Part shown: piece after piece, positions 9,039 through 15,439 of the stretch
Position numbering within the stretch: position 1 is the first letter of the stretch
Layout: every line of letters starts with the position of its first letter
Assembly: GCA_046094825.1 (NCBI GenBank)
Contig: JBJTIF010000046.1
Location: 1 to 19,761, forward strand
Direction of reading: 5' to 3'
Length of the DNA: 19,761 nucleotides
Source of the DNA: JBJTIF01 sp046094825
GTDB lineage: Bacteria > Actinomycetota > UBA4738 > HRBIN12
Translations under genes and position numbers: made by a program
The notes under the pieces: generated by a model
What the model saw: only the letters and a program-made list of their open reading frames with translations
The model's database searches: none
What the model was told of the DNA's origin: nothing

Positions 9039-9371
9039 TCAGGCACCGGCCGACGCCGCTCCGTGCTCGAGCGGGACGACGCGCTCGACCATCGCCGCGG
9101 GGATGTGCGTGACGGCGCGGAACCCGTCGCCGTCGGGCAGGAGCTCCTGCGCGACCGAGAGCACGCGGCCGCCCGTCCGCACGAGGAACCCGACCGTACG
9201 GACGAGGTAGTCCTCCGGGGCGTCCTCGATCGACTCGCGCTCGTCCTCGAACCAGGCGTCCTGCCACTCGACGAGGACGAGCGGCGGGCGGCGCTCGCCG
9301 GACCGGGGCACCGTCGGCGCCGGTCCCTCGGTGGGGCCGGGGGCGACGTGGAGGTCGGCGCGCATCGACAT
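9039..9371 (-). CDS. Small conserved-looking protein divergent from radA, function unknown
   Basis: I do not recognise this 110-residue protein. It has a disordered Pro/Gly-rich N-terminus (about 1-30), then a compact domain: LVLVEWQDAWFED (31-43), an acidic stretch ESIEDAPED (46-54), YLVRTVGFLVRTGGRVLSVA (55-74), a DGDG turn and THIPAAMVERVVPL (88-101). It looks mostly beta-stranded and cytosolic, with no signal or membrane segment. Codon use matches the neighbours. The ATG at 9371 is chosen over 9365 because a -10 box, TACGGT, lies exactly 6 bases before it, which predicts a leaderless mRNA; no ribosome site is seen. The same TGTCAG-N10-TANGGT arrangement serves radA in the opposite direction, so a role in the DNA-damage response is inferred from control signals only. 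Confidence 0.8.
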   Translation of the reverse strand: MSMRADLHVAPGPTEGPAPTVPRSGERRPPLVLVEWQDAWFEDERESIEDAPEDYLVRTVGFLVRTGGRVLSVAQELLPDGDGFRAVTHIPAAMVERVVPLEHGAASAGA

Positions 9372-9377
9372 GGGCGG

Positions 9378-9399
9378 ACCGTAGCGGGAGGGGCTGACA
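9378..9399 (-). promoter_or_regulatory. RecA-NDp-like leaderless promoter of the 110-residue protein gene
   Basis: On the - strand TGTCAG (9399-9394), ten bases and TACGGT (9383-9378) are followed by six bases and the ATG at 9371. RNA start would fall on or next to the A of ATG. The layout agrees with the actinobacterial RecA-NDp motif (TGTCRG, 10 bases, TANNNT), although the TG that often follows TGTCRG is CC here. Confidence 0.6.
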
Positions 9400-9427
9400 G
9401 GGGCGGCCGATCGTGCGCGGGCGGTCG

Positions 9428-9449
9428 TGTCAGACCCGCGCCCTAGGGT
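9428..9449 (+). promoter_or_regulatory. RecA-NDp-like leaderless promoter of radA
   Basis: TGTCAG (9428-9433), ten bases, TAGGGT (9444-9449), six bases, ATG. This matches the spacing and -10 form (TAGGGT) of the LexA-independent DNA-damage promoter that PafBC controls in mycobacteria. The bases following TGTCAG are AC where the published form has TG. No -35 at the normal position and no ribosome site are visible. Confidence 0.65.
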
Positions 9450-9455
9450 GCCGCC

Positions 9456-10847
9456 ATGGCGAAGGTCCGGGTCGTCCACGAGTGCCGCGCGTGCGGGCAG
9501 CAGGTCGGGCAGTGGGCCGGCCGATGCCCGGGGTGCGGCGCGTGGGGCTCGATCGCCGAGGCCGGCCCGTCGCGGCCGCGGGCGCGGGGCTCTGCGCCCG
9601 CGGCCGCGCTCGAGACGCTCGGCGGCGACCCGGAGCACGAGCGACGGGTGGGGACGGGGTTCCCTTCCGTCGACCGCGTGCTCGGCGGGGGCATCGTCCC
9701 GGCGTCCGTCGCCCTCCTCGCGGGTGAGCCCGGCATCGGCAAGTCGACCCTTCTCCTCCAGTTGGTCTCGACGCTGTCGCGTGCCGGGCTCCCCTGCCTC
9801 CTCGCCTCCGGCGAGGAGTCCCGCGGCCAGGTGGCCGCGCGCGCGCGTCGCCTCGGCATCGACGGCGACGCGCTCGCCTTCACGCAGGGCCGCGACCTCG
9901 CTCCGCTCCTCGAGGCCGCGCGGTCGGCGCGTCCGTTCCTCCTCGCGGTCGACTCGATCCAGACGCTCCGCGACCCCGAGGCGAACCAGGTGCCGGGCGG
10001 ACCGGCACAGGTGCGCTCGTGCACCGATGCGCTCGTCGGGCTCGCGAAGCACGAGGGGATCGCGGTGCTCCTCACCGGGCACGTCACGAAGGACGGCGAC
10101 CTCGCCGGACCGCGGACGCTCGAGCACGCCGTCGACGTCGTCCTCGCGTTCGAGGGCGAGCCTCGCTCCGGTCTGCGGATGCTCACCGGGGGCAAGAACC
10201 GATTCGGCACCGAGGGCGAGGTCGCGTGGTTCGAGATGGGCACCGGAGGGCTCCGCGAGATCGATCCCTCCGAACTCCTCGCGCCGGGCTCGGAGGACCC
10301 GGGGTGCGCGATCGCGCTCCCGAGGATGGGGCGACGTGCGCTCGCGATCGAGGTGCAGGCGCTCGTCGCGCTCACCGAGGGATCACCGCGCCGACAGGCG
10401 ACGGGACTCGACGCGCGCCGCTTCGCGATCGTCGCCGCCGTCCTCGATCGCGTCGGCGTGTCGCTCGCGCGGGCTGACCTCTTCGGCGCGACGGCCGGTG
10501 GCGTGCGCGTCGACGACCCCGCGTGCGATCTCGCGATCGCCGCGGCGCTCACGTCGGCGGCGACCGGTGTTCCCGCGCCGCCCGCCGCGTTCGTCGGTGA
10601 GATCGCGCTCACCGGCGCCGTCCGTCCCGTCGCGGGGATGGAGCAACGCATCGCCGCCGCGACCGCCGCGGGGATCACGACCGTCTACGCGCCGATCGAA
10701 CGCGGTGCGACGCGCGGGTCGACCCGCGCCATCGACGGCGCGCGCGTCGTCCCCGTGCACCACCTCCGCGACGCGCTCGGATGGGCCGTCGGCGCTTCCG
10801 GCGCAGGTCGTCCGCGCTCCGTCGCGCGCGCCGGAAAGGGCCTCTGA
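9456..10847 (+). CDS. radA: DNA repair protein RadA (Sms)
   Basis: RadA is a RecA-like ATPase and branch-migration helicase that helps extend and resolve recombination intermediates. The 463 residues have the N-terminal C4 zinc finger (C10-x2-C13 ... C24-x2-C27), Walker A GEPGIGKST (90-98), a Walker B-like LLAVDSIQTL, the RadA-specific KNRFG motif (247-251) and a C-terminal Lon-protease-like domain (from about residue 310; IALTGAVRPVAGMEQRI) without need for protease activity. The ATG is placed 6 bases after TAGGGT, supporting a leaderless mRNA and DNA-damage control. In many actinobacteria disA follows or precedes radA; here the next gene is carD. Confidence 0.97.
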   Translation: MAKVRVVHECRACGQQVGQWAGRCPGCGAWGSIAEAGPSRPRARGSAPAAALETLGGDPEHERRVGTGFPSVDRVLGGGIVPASVALLAGEPGIGKSTLLLQLVSTLSRAGLPCLLASGEESRGQVAARARRLGIDGDALAFTQGRDLAPLLEAARSARPFLLAVDSIQTLRDPEANQVPGGPAQVRSCTDALVGLAKHEGIAVLLTGHVTKDGDLAGPRTLEHAVDVVLAFEGEPRSGLRMLTGGKNRFGTEGEVAWFEMGTGGLREIDPSELLAPGSEDPGCAIALPRMGRRALAIEVQALVALTEGSPRRQATGLDARRFAIVAAVLDRVGVSLARADLFGATAGGVRVDDPACDLAIAAALTSAATGVPAPPAAFVGEIALTGAVRPVAGMEQRIAAATAAGITTVYAPIERGATRGSTRAIDGARVVPVHHLRDALGWAVGASGAGRPRSVARAGKGL

Positions 10848-10861
10848 CCTGCGGATTCGGT

Positions 10862-10891
10862 TTGCCGGGCCTCCGGCGACCGTGCTACCCT
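10862..10891 (+). promoter_or_regulatory. Putative carD promoter
   Basis: TTGCCG (10862-10867) and TACCCT (10886-10891) are spaced 18 bases apart in the 92-base gap after radA. Transcription would start near 10898 and give a leader of about 42 bases with a strong ribosome site. The -10 keeps only the T, A and final T of the consensus. Confidence 0.45.
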
Positions 10892-10928
10892 CTCTCCATC
10901 GGCGCTGGTCGGGCGCCCCCACCCCCGC

Positions 10929-10934
10929 AGGAGG
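10929..10934 (+). promoter_or_regulatory. carD ribosome binding site (AGGAGG)
   Basis: AGGAGG ends 5 bases before GTG 10940 and fixes this start; the longer reading frame upstream runs back into radA and has no sign of use. Confidence 0.85.
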
Positions 10935-10939
10935 TTCGC

Positions 10940-11449
10940 GTGTTCCGTAAGGGCGACACGGTGGTCCATCCGGAGCACGGGGCGGCGGTCATCGAGGAGC
11001 GGGTCACCCGCGAGATCTTCGGCGAGAAGCGCACGTACTTCCGGCTCCGCGTCGCCTACGGCGATCTCACGCTCATGATCCCGGTCACGAGTTGCGCCGA
11101 GGTGGGACTCCGCGAGCCGATCACGAAGAACGAGGTGAAGAAGGTCTTCAAGGTCCTGAAGCAGGACGAGTCGCAGATGGCCGCGAACTGGAGCCGTCGG
11201 TTCAAGAACAACATCGAGAAGCTCCGCTCCGGCGACATCTACCAGGTCGCCGAGGTCGTCCGGAACCTCTCGATCCGCGATCGCGAGCGCGGTCTCTCCG
11301 CCGGCGAGAAGCGGATGATCCAGAAGGCTCGGCAGATCCTCGTCTCCGAACTGATCCACGCGCTCGGTGAGAACGAGGAGAAGGCCGAAGCGATGATCGA
11401 CAAGGTGCTCGAGGACTCGCACCAGTCCCGGATCCTCGCCGGCGCCTGA
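10940..11449 (+). CDS. carD: CarD-family RNA polymerase-binding transcription regulator
   Basis: CarD binds the RNA polymerase beta lobe and stabilises open complexes at many promoters, including those of rRNA. The 169 residues contain the N-terminal Tudor-like RNAP-interaction domain (about 1-55; FRKGDTVVHPEHG, GEKRTYFRLRV) and a helical DNA-contacting domain with the conserved tryptophan W84 (MAANWSRRFK), the residue that wedges into the minor groove at the upstream bubble edge. The helix-rich end (RDRERGLSAGEKRMI, ARQILVSELI) is typical. GTG 10940 is set by AGGAGG. It heads a group with ispD, ispF and an rRNA methylase, a common actinobacterial order. Confidence 0.96.
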   Translation: MFRKGDTVVHPEHGAAVIEERVTREIFGEKRTYFRLRVAYGDLTLMIPVTSCAEVGLREPITKNEVKKVFKVLKQDESQMAANWSRRFKNNIEKLRSGDIYQVAEVVRNLSIRDRERGLSAGEKRMIQKARQILVSELIHALGENEEKAEAMIDKVLEDSHQSRILAGA

Positions 11450-11457
11450 CCGCCGGC
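11438..11457 (+). other. Hairpin over carD stop codon
   Basis: GCCGGCG (11438-11444) pairs perfectly with CGCCGGC (11451-11457); the loop CCTGAC contains the carD TGA. There is no T-run. It might be a partial terminator, an RNA-processing site between carD and ispD, or chance. The ispD ribosome site begins 5 bases after the stem. Confidence 0.4.
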
Positions 11458-11461
11458 CCGC

Positions 11462-11467
11462 GGAGGG
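11462..11467 (+). promoter_or_regulatory. ispD ribosome binding site (GGAGGG)
   Basis: GGAGGG lies 4 bases before GTG 11472, slightly close but the only good site, and supports this start. Confidence 0.6.
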
Positions 11468-11471
11468 CCAC

Positions 11472-12158
11472 GTGACCGACGCCGCCGCCATCGTGCTCGC
11501 AGCCGGCAGCGGTGCGCGGCTCGGTGCCGACCTCCCGAAGGCCTTCGTCCCGCTCGGAGCGCGTCCGCTCCTCGCGCACGCCGTCGACACGCTCCGCGCG
11601 TGCCCGCGGATCGGCGCGATCGTCGTCGCCGTCCCCGCCGCGTGGGTCGCGCGCGCGACCGCGCTCCTCGGCGCCGACGCCGGCTGCGCGGTCGTGGCCG
11701 GGGGCGAGACGCGGCGCGATTCCGTCCGCGTCGCGCTCGACGCGCTGCCGGCCGACACGGGGGTCGTCGTCTGCCACGACGCCGCGCGCCCGCTCGCGCC
11801 GCCCGCGCTCGTCGACGCGGTCCTCGACGCCCTCGCCGACGCGGATGGGGCCGTCCCCGGGCTCCCCGTCGTCGACACCGTGAAGCGCGTCGAGGGCGGT
11901 CTCGTCGTGCGCACCGAACCCCGTGCGGGGCTCGTCGCGGTCCAGACCCCCCAGGCGTTCCGCGTCCCGGCGCTCCGCGAGGCGCACCGACGCCTCGCGG
12001 CCGCCGACGGCGCCGCGGTGACCGACGACGCGATGGCCGTCGAGGCGGTCGGTGGCCGCATCCGCGTCGTCCCGGGCGACCCCCGCGCCTTCAAGGTGAC
12101 CGATGCGGCCGATCTCGCCCGCGCCGAGGCGCTCCTCGCGGGGGTGCGCGTCCCGTGA
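11472..12158 (+). CDS. ispD: 2-C-methyl-D-erythritol 4-phosphate cytidylyltransferase
   Basis: IspD makes CDP-methylerythritol from MEP and CTP in the non-mevalonate isoprenoid pathway. The 228 residues fit the family. Visible motifs are the CTP loop VLAAGSGARLGADLPKAF with K23, CHDAARP (101-107; D103, R106), VVDTVK (133-138) for MEP binding, QTPQAF, and VTDDA ... GDPRAFKVTDAADLARAE at the end. The GTG start follows GGAGGG. The stop overlaps the ispF GTG by a GTGA junction, so the two successive pathway steps are coupled in translation. Confidence 0.96.
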   Translation: MTDAAAIVLAAGSGARLGADLPKAFVPLGARPLLAHAVDTLRACPRIGAIVVAVPAAWVARATALLGADAGCAVVAGGETRRDSVRVALDALPADTGVVVCHDAARPLAPPALVDAVLDALADADGAVPGLPVVDTVKRVEGGLVVRTEPRAGLVAVQTPQAFRVPALREAHRRLAAADGAAVTDDAMAVEAVGGRIRVVPGDPRAFKVTDAADLARAEALLAGVRVP

Positions 12159-12634
12159 GCGACCCACGTACCGGTATCGGCTTCGACGTCCACCGACGCG
12201 ACCCCTCGCGTCCGCTCGCGCTCGGCGGCCTGTCGATCCCGGGCGAACCGGGGCTCGTCGGCCACTCCGACGGCGACGCGGTCTGCCACGCGCTCGCGGA
12301 CGCGCTCCTCGGCGCCGCGGCGCTCGGTGACGTCGGGCAGCATTTCCCCGACACCGACCCCGCCGTCGCAGGGATCGCGGGCGCGACGCTCCTCGCGCGC
12401 ACCGTCGCGCTCCTCGCCGACGCCGGCTTCGTGCCGGGCTCCGTCGATGTGACCGTGATCTGCACCCGACCGGCGATCGCCCCGCTCCGCGACGCGATGC
12501 GCGCGGCCCTCGCGGTCCCGCTCGGCCTCGCCGTCGACCGCGTCTCCGTGAAGGCAACCCGCCCGGAGGGGCTCGGGCTCGCCGACGACGGCATCGGCTG
12601 CATCGCCCTCGCCGTCGTTCGGCCGACGTCGTGA
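12155..12634 (+). CDS. ispF: 2-C-methyl-D-erythritol 2,4-cyclodiphosphate synthase
   Basis: IspF cyclises CDP-methylerythritol 2-phosphate to MEcPP with loss of CMP; it works as a trimer with zinc. The 159 residues show GIGFDVHR (D11, H13 metal ligands), GHSDGDAVCHALADALLGAA (H37, S38; third metal ligand H45), GDVGQHFPDTD and the CDP loop KATRPEGLG near 133-141. The segment following the loop reads LADDGIG where GFTGRGEGI-like sequence is usual, a modest divergence. IspE, the intervening step, is not in this window. GTGA overlaps connect it to genes on both sides. Confidence 0.95.
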   Translation: MSDPRTGIGFDVHRRDPSRPLALGGLSIPGEPGLVGHSDGDAVCHALADALLGAAALGDVGQHFPDTDPAVAGIAGATLLARTVALLADAGFVPGSVDVTVICTRPAIAPLRDAMRAALAVPLGLAVDRVSVKATRPEGLGLADDGIGCIALAVVRPTS

Positions 12635-13395
12635 GCCCCCGCGCGGGCGACCGTCCCCGCCGCGCCGCCGCCGAGGTCGCACCGCTCGTCGTCGGCGGAC
12701 GTCGCGCGGCCCTCGAGGCCGTCCGTGCGGGCGCCGCGATCCGCGTCCTGCTCGCCGACGGGGCCCGTACGACGCCCGGCCTCCGCGAGCTCCTCGACGC
12801 GTGTGCCGAGGCGGGGGTCCCCACGGAGACCGTCGATCGGGAGCGGCTCGACCTCCTCGCGCAGGACCACCGCGGCGTCGTCGCGGGGGTGCGCATGCCG
12901 ACGCCGGTCGGCGAGCAGGAGCTCTCGCGTCGCGCGTTCGCCGCCGACGCGCTCGTCGTCGTCCTCGACGGCATCGAGGATCCCCAGAACCTCGGCGCGG
13001 CGGCGCGGACGGCGGAGGCCGCCGGAGCGGCGATGCTCGTCACGCGTCGCGCGCGCGCGGCGGACGTCACGGCCGCGGCGGTCCGTGCATCCGCCGGCGC
13101 GCTCCTCCACCTGCCGCACGCGCGCGTCGCGAACCTCGCGCGGGCGATCGAGCGGCTCCGCGACAACGGGTTCACCGTCGTCGGCCTCGACGAGCACGCG
13201 ACGACCACCGTCCACGAGGCGCGGCGCGAAGGGCGCGTCGCGATCGTCCTCGGCGCGGAGGGGGAGGGGCTCTCCCGGCTCGTCCGCGATCGCTGCGACG
13301 AGCTCGTCGCGCTCCCGATGCGCGGACGGGTCGGCTCGCTGAACGCCTCGGCGGCCCTCGCTGCGGTCCTCTACGCGTACGCCCTGCGGCCATGA
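12631..13395 (+). CDS. rlmB: TrmH/SpoU-family 23S rRNA (guanosine 2'-O) methyltransferase, RlmB-like
   Basis: These SAM-dependent enzymes methylate a ribose 2'-OH; RlmB modifies G2251 of 23S rRNA. The 254-residue protein has an N-terminal substrate-binding domain (about 15-90; VVGGRRAALEAVRAG, LLAQDHRGVVAGV) and the SPOUT knot with motif 1 DGIEDPQNLGAAART (N120, R126), motif 2 IVLGAEGEGLS (205-215) and motif 3 LPMRGRVGSLNAS (N238). GTG 12631 overlaps the ispF TGA. In mycobacteria cysS lies between ispF and this gene; here it is absent. The exact target nucleotide is inferred from family and context. Confidence 0.92.
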   Translation: MSPRAGDRPRRAAAEVAPLVVGGRRAALEAVRAGAAIRVLLADGARTTPGLRELLDACAEAGVPTETVDRERLDLLAQDHRGVVAGVRMPTPVGEQELSRRAFAADALVVVLDGIEDPQNLGAAARTAEAAGAAMLVTRRARAADVTAAAVRASAGALLHLPHARVANLARAIERLRDNGFTVVGLDEHATTTVHEARREGRVAIVLGAEGEGLSRLVRDRCDELVALPMRGRVGSLNASAALAAVLYAYALRP

Positions 13396-13409
13396 CCTCG
13401 CGTCTCGGG

Positions 13410-13415
13410 TAGGCT
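13410..13415 (+). promoter_or_regulatory. -10 box (TAGGCT) of a leaderless promoter for the DUF805 gene
   Basis: TAGGCT is followed by 7 bases and ATG 13423. No ribosome site is present. RNA would begin at or within a base of the ATG. Confidence 0.55.
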
Positions 13416-13422
13416 CTCGCGC

Positions 13423-13758
13423 ATGTCGTTCGGCGATGCGATCCGCACGTGCCTGCGCAAGTACGCGGACTTCACCGGTCGCGCGCGGCGCTCCGAGTAC
13501 TGGTGGTTCATCCTCTTCACGTTCATCGCCGAGGGGGTCGCCTCGACCGCGTTCGGCGACAACTTCGGGGGCGCGGTCGCGCTCGCGTTCTTCCTGCCGA
13601 CCCTCGCCGCCGCGGTGCGTCGGCTCCACGACGCGGACCACTCGGCGTGGTCGCTCCTGCTCATCCTCCTGCCCCTCATCGGGTGGACGGTCCTCATCGT
13701 CTGGCTCGCGACGGCGGGCACGGGGTCAGAGAACCGCTACGGTCCGCCGCCCGCCTGA
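13423..13758 (+). CDS. DUF805 family small membrane protein
   Basis: The 111-residue protein has the DUF805 pattern: KYADFTGRARRSEYWWFILF (14-33), LPTLAAAVRRLHDADHSAWS (58-77) and the C-terminal GSENRYGPPP. Three hydrophobic segments are seen at about 26-43, 48-64 and 76-96, so it sits in the cytoplasmic membrane. The biochemical role of the family is unknown. It has its own leaderless-type promoter and is followed after 24 bases by a tRNA gene. Start ATG 13423 agrees with the -10 box. Confidence 0.9.
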   Translation: MSFGDAIRTCLRKYADFTGRARRSEYWWFILFTFIAEGVASTAFGDNFGGAVALAFFLPTLAAAVRRLHDADHSAWSLLLILLPLIGWTVLIVWLATAGTGSENRYGPPPA

Positions 13759-13768
13759 GCGCACGCGG

Positions 13769-13774
13769 TACGCT
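13769..13774 (+). promoter_or_regulatory. -10 box (TACGCT) for tRNA-Thr
   Basis: TACGCT lies 8 bases before the mature tRNA 5' end, so transcription would start nearly at the tRNA. No clear -35 is visible. Confidence 0.4.
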
Positions 13775-13782
13775 CGCCCCAC

Positions 13783-13855
13783 GCCGGCGTAGCTCAGCGG
13801 CCAGAGCGCCCGCCTTGTAAGCGGGGGGTCGTCGGTTCGACTCCGACCGCCGGCT
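13783..13855 (+). tRNA. tRNA-Thr, anticodon TGT
   Basis: The 73 bases fold completely. Acceptor GCCGGCG (13783-13789) pairs with CGCCGGC (13848-13854). D arm GCTC/GAGC has an 8-base loop. Anticodon stem CCCGC/GCGGG encloses loop CTTGTAA with anticodon TGT at 13816-13818. The variable region has 5 bases, and T arm GTCGG/CCGAC has loop TTCGACT. All stems are perfect. The discriminator base is T, and CCA is not encoded. UGU reads ACA and, with wobble, other threonine codons. Confidence 0.96.
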
Positions 13856-13867
13856 CTCGAGCGACGC

Positions 13868-13882
13868 CGACCGCCTCGGTCG
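13868..13882. terminator. Short hairpin between tRNA-Thr and convergent P450 gene
   Basis: CGACCG (13868-13873) and CGGTCG (13877-13882) form a 6-bp stem with a CCT loop, placed 13 bases after the tRNA and 8 bases before the P450 stop. It could end transcripts from both sides; no T-run is present. Confidence 0.45.
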
Positions 13883-13889
13883 CCCCCCG

Positions 13890-15104
13890 TCAGATCCGGA
13901 CGCGGATCCCCTCGAGCCCCCGAAGCACGAACCCCGGCTTCCAGGTCGGCTCCTCGACGAGTTCCATCCGGGGGAAGCGCTCGAGGAGCGTCCGGAGCGA
14001 GGTCTGGAGCTCGATCCGCGCGAGCGGTGCCCCGAGGCAGAAGTGGATGCCGGCGCCGAAGGTGAGGTGCGGGTTCGGGTCGCGCGCGAGGTCCATGCGG
14101 TCGGGCTCGGGGAACACCTCGGGATCGCGGTTCGCCGCGGCGAACAGGAGGCCGAGCTCCGCGCCCTTGGGGACCGGCACCCCGCCGATCACCGAGTCCT
14201 CGAGCACCCATCGTTCGAAGATCGGTGCGGACGTGTCGTAGCGGAGGATCTCCTCGACGGCGGACGGCACGAGCCCGTGGTCCGCGCGCAGGCGCGCGAG
14301 CTGCTCGGGGTTGCGGAACAGCGACCACCATCCGTTGCCGGTCATGTTCACCGTCGCCTCGTGGCCGGCGTTCAGCAGCAGCACGCAGGTTCCGATGAGT
14401 TCCTGCTCGGAGAGACGCTCGCCCTCGAGGACCACCTGCGTCATCGCGCTGATGAGGTCGTCGCGCGGATCCACGCGGCGCGTGCGGGAGAGATCGCGGA
14501 GGTAGTCGGTGAACGACCGCGAGGCGGCGACCGCGACCCGCGCGTCCTCCTCCGTCGGATGGAGTTCGTACATCCGGCAGATGTCGGCCGACCACGGGCG
14601 CAGGAGGTGGCGATCGGGCTCCGGGACGCCGAGGAGCTCCGCGATGATCTCGACGGGCAGCGGCTCCGCGTACGTCGCGAGGAGGTCGAACTCCCCGAGC
14701 TCGGCGGCGACGTCGGCGAGTCGCGACGTGATGCGCGTGATCGGCCCGCGGAGGTTCTCGACCATCCGCGGCGTGAAGGCCTTCGTGAGGAGCCCGCGGA
14801 CGCGCGTGTGGTCGGGTGGCTCCATGTCGAGGAGCCCGCCACGGATGAGCGTCCAGAACGGTTCGTGCCATCCGGGCGCCGCCTCGCGCCCCATCTCCGC
14901 GTCGGTCGCGAGGTGGTGGTACGTCCGACCGAACCGCCGGTCGCGGAGCGTCGCGTTCACGTGCTCGTGCCGTGCGACGAGCCAGTGGTCGGTCGCCTCG
15001 TCGTAGACGACCGGGGGACCCGCGCGGAGCGCGGCGAGGGCCGGGTACGGGTCGCGGACGAAGTCCGGATCGTCGGGCGCGAACGCGGTCGTCGCGGTGC
15101 TCAC
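13890..15104 (-). CDS. Cytochrome P450 monooxygenase
   Basis: This 404-residue soluble P450 has the standard bacterial features: I-helix AGHEAT (246-251) for oxygen activation, K-helix E285-x-x-R288 in EEILRYD, the FERW-like PIFERWVLED (294-303) and the heme loop FGAGIHFCLGAP with axial cysteine C356. There is no membrane anchor, so it needs separate electron carriers; no ferredoxin or reductase is encoded beside it. Substrate cannot be predicted from motifs. GTG 15104 is supported by TAGCAT exactly 6 bases upstream. A 68-residue membrane protein lies 17 bases upstream on the same strand. Confidence 0.95.
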   Translation of the reverse strand: MSTATTAFAPDDPDFVRDPYPALAALRAGPPVVYDEATDHWLVARHEHVNATLRDRRFGRTYHHLATDAEMGREAAPGWHEPFWTLIRGGLLDMEPPDHTRVRGLLTKAFTPRMVENLRGPITRITSRLADVAAELGEFDLLATYAEPLPVEIIAELLGVPEPDRHLLRPWSADICRMYELHPTEEDARVAVAASRSFTDYLRDLSRTRRVDPRDDLISAMTQVVLEGERLSEQELIGTCVLLLNAGHEATVNMTGNGWWSLFRNPEQLARLRADHGLVPSAVEEILRYDTSAPIFERWVLEDSVIGGVPVPKGAELGLLFAAANRDPEVFPEPDRMDLARDPNPHLTFGAGIHFCLGAPLARIELQTSLRTLLERFPRMELVEEPTWKPGFVLRGLEGIRVRI

Positions 15105-15110
15105 GGCCCG

Positions 15111-15116
15111 ATGCTA
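15111..15116 (-). promoter_or_regulatory. -10 box (TAGCAT) of a leaderless promoter for the P450 gene
   Basis: On the - strand TAGCAT, 6 bases, then GTGAGC. The same core, spacing and start sequence occur before the gdh gene. A palindrome TGACTCA lies just upstream (- strand), next to the stop of the preceding small gene. Confidence 0.55.
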
Positions 15117-15121
15117 GTGAG

Positions 15122-15328
15122 TCACCCCGCGAAGGGCCGGAGCGAGATCCCGGAGGTGAGGAGGATCGCCGGGACCACGGAGAGCGCCCCGACGAACACC
15201 GCGAGGCGTCGGGTCGTGCGGACGACCCGGTCGTCGAACGCGAGGATCGCGCCGCGGATCCGCTCGTGGCCGATCGCGAGGTCCAGGAGCGAGATGATCG
15301 TGACACCTCGACGGCGCCCGGGGGCCAC
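15122..15328 (-). CDS. Small one-helix membrane protein upstream of P450
   Basis: I do not recognise this protein of 68 residues. It has a basic N-terminus (APGRRRG), an amphipathic segment ISLLDLAIGHERIRGAIL (11-28), a charged stretch with FDDRVVRTTRR (30-40) and one hydrophobic helix, LAVFVGALSVVPAILLTSGI (41-60). Its codons (CTC, GTC, ATC, GAC, GCG) match genuine genes here. GTG 15328 is the nearest plausible start, since the frame stays open far upstream as an antisense shadow of gdh; the ribosome site is weak (GCAGG). It is 17 bases from the P450 start, so shared transcription is likely. It resembles an accessory membrane peptide, but no function can be given. Confidence 0.6.
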   Translation of the reverse strand: MAPGRRRGVTIISLLDLAIGHERIRGAILAFDDRVVRTTRRLAVFVGALSVVPAILLTSGISLRPFAG

Positions 15329-15367
15329 GTCGGGGAACCTGCCCGCGCGGCCGTGCGTCGGACGACA

Positions 15368-15393
15368 GGAGGGTCCGACCCCGCGGACCCTCC
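15368..15393. repeat. Perfect 10-bp inverted repeat in divergent control region
   Basis: GGAGGGTCCG (15368-15377) and CGGACCCTCC (15384-15393) pair without mismatch around ACCCCG. It lies between two diverging genes (15328 leftward, 15446 rightward), so it is not placed to end either transcript. It may be an operator or a leader hairpin of the leftward RNA. Confidence 0.7.
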
Positions 15394-15399
15394 ACGATG

Positions 15400-15409
15400 C
15401 CCCCGGGGG
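15400..15409. repeat. Palindrome CCCCCGGGGG
   Basis: A perfect 10-bp palindrome 6 bases after the larger inverted repeat and 24 bases before the gdh -10 box. It could be part of the same control region; chance is not negligible at this GC content. Confidence 0.4.
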
Positions 15410-15433
15410 TACCGGAGCCCCGTGCGCAGCGGC

Positions 15434-15439
15434 TAGCAT
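15434..15439 (+). promoter_or_regulatory. -10 box (TAGCAT) of a leaderless promoter for gdh
   Basis: TAGCAT is followed by 6 bases and GTGAGC, the same as before the P450 gene. A GAGGA directly before the GTG is too close to serve as a normal ribosome site. Confidence 0.55.

Noticed and set aside
13724..13755. GTCAG followed by TACGGT near the DUF805 end, resembling the radA promoter
   Set aside because: The spacing is 8, not 10, it lies within coding sequence and no start codon follows at the right distance; the TACGGT encodes conserved Tyr-Gly of DUF805.
15368..15393. Inverted repeat as a rho-independent terminator
   Set aside because: No gene ends near it on either strand and no T-run follows; it lies between two divergent starts.
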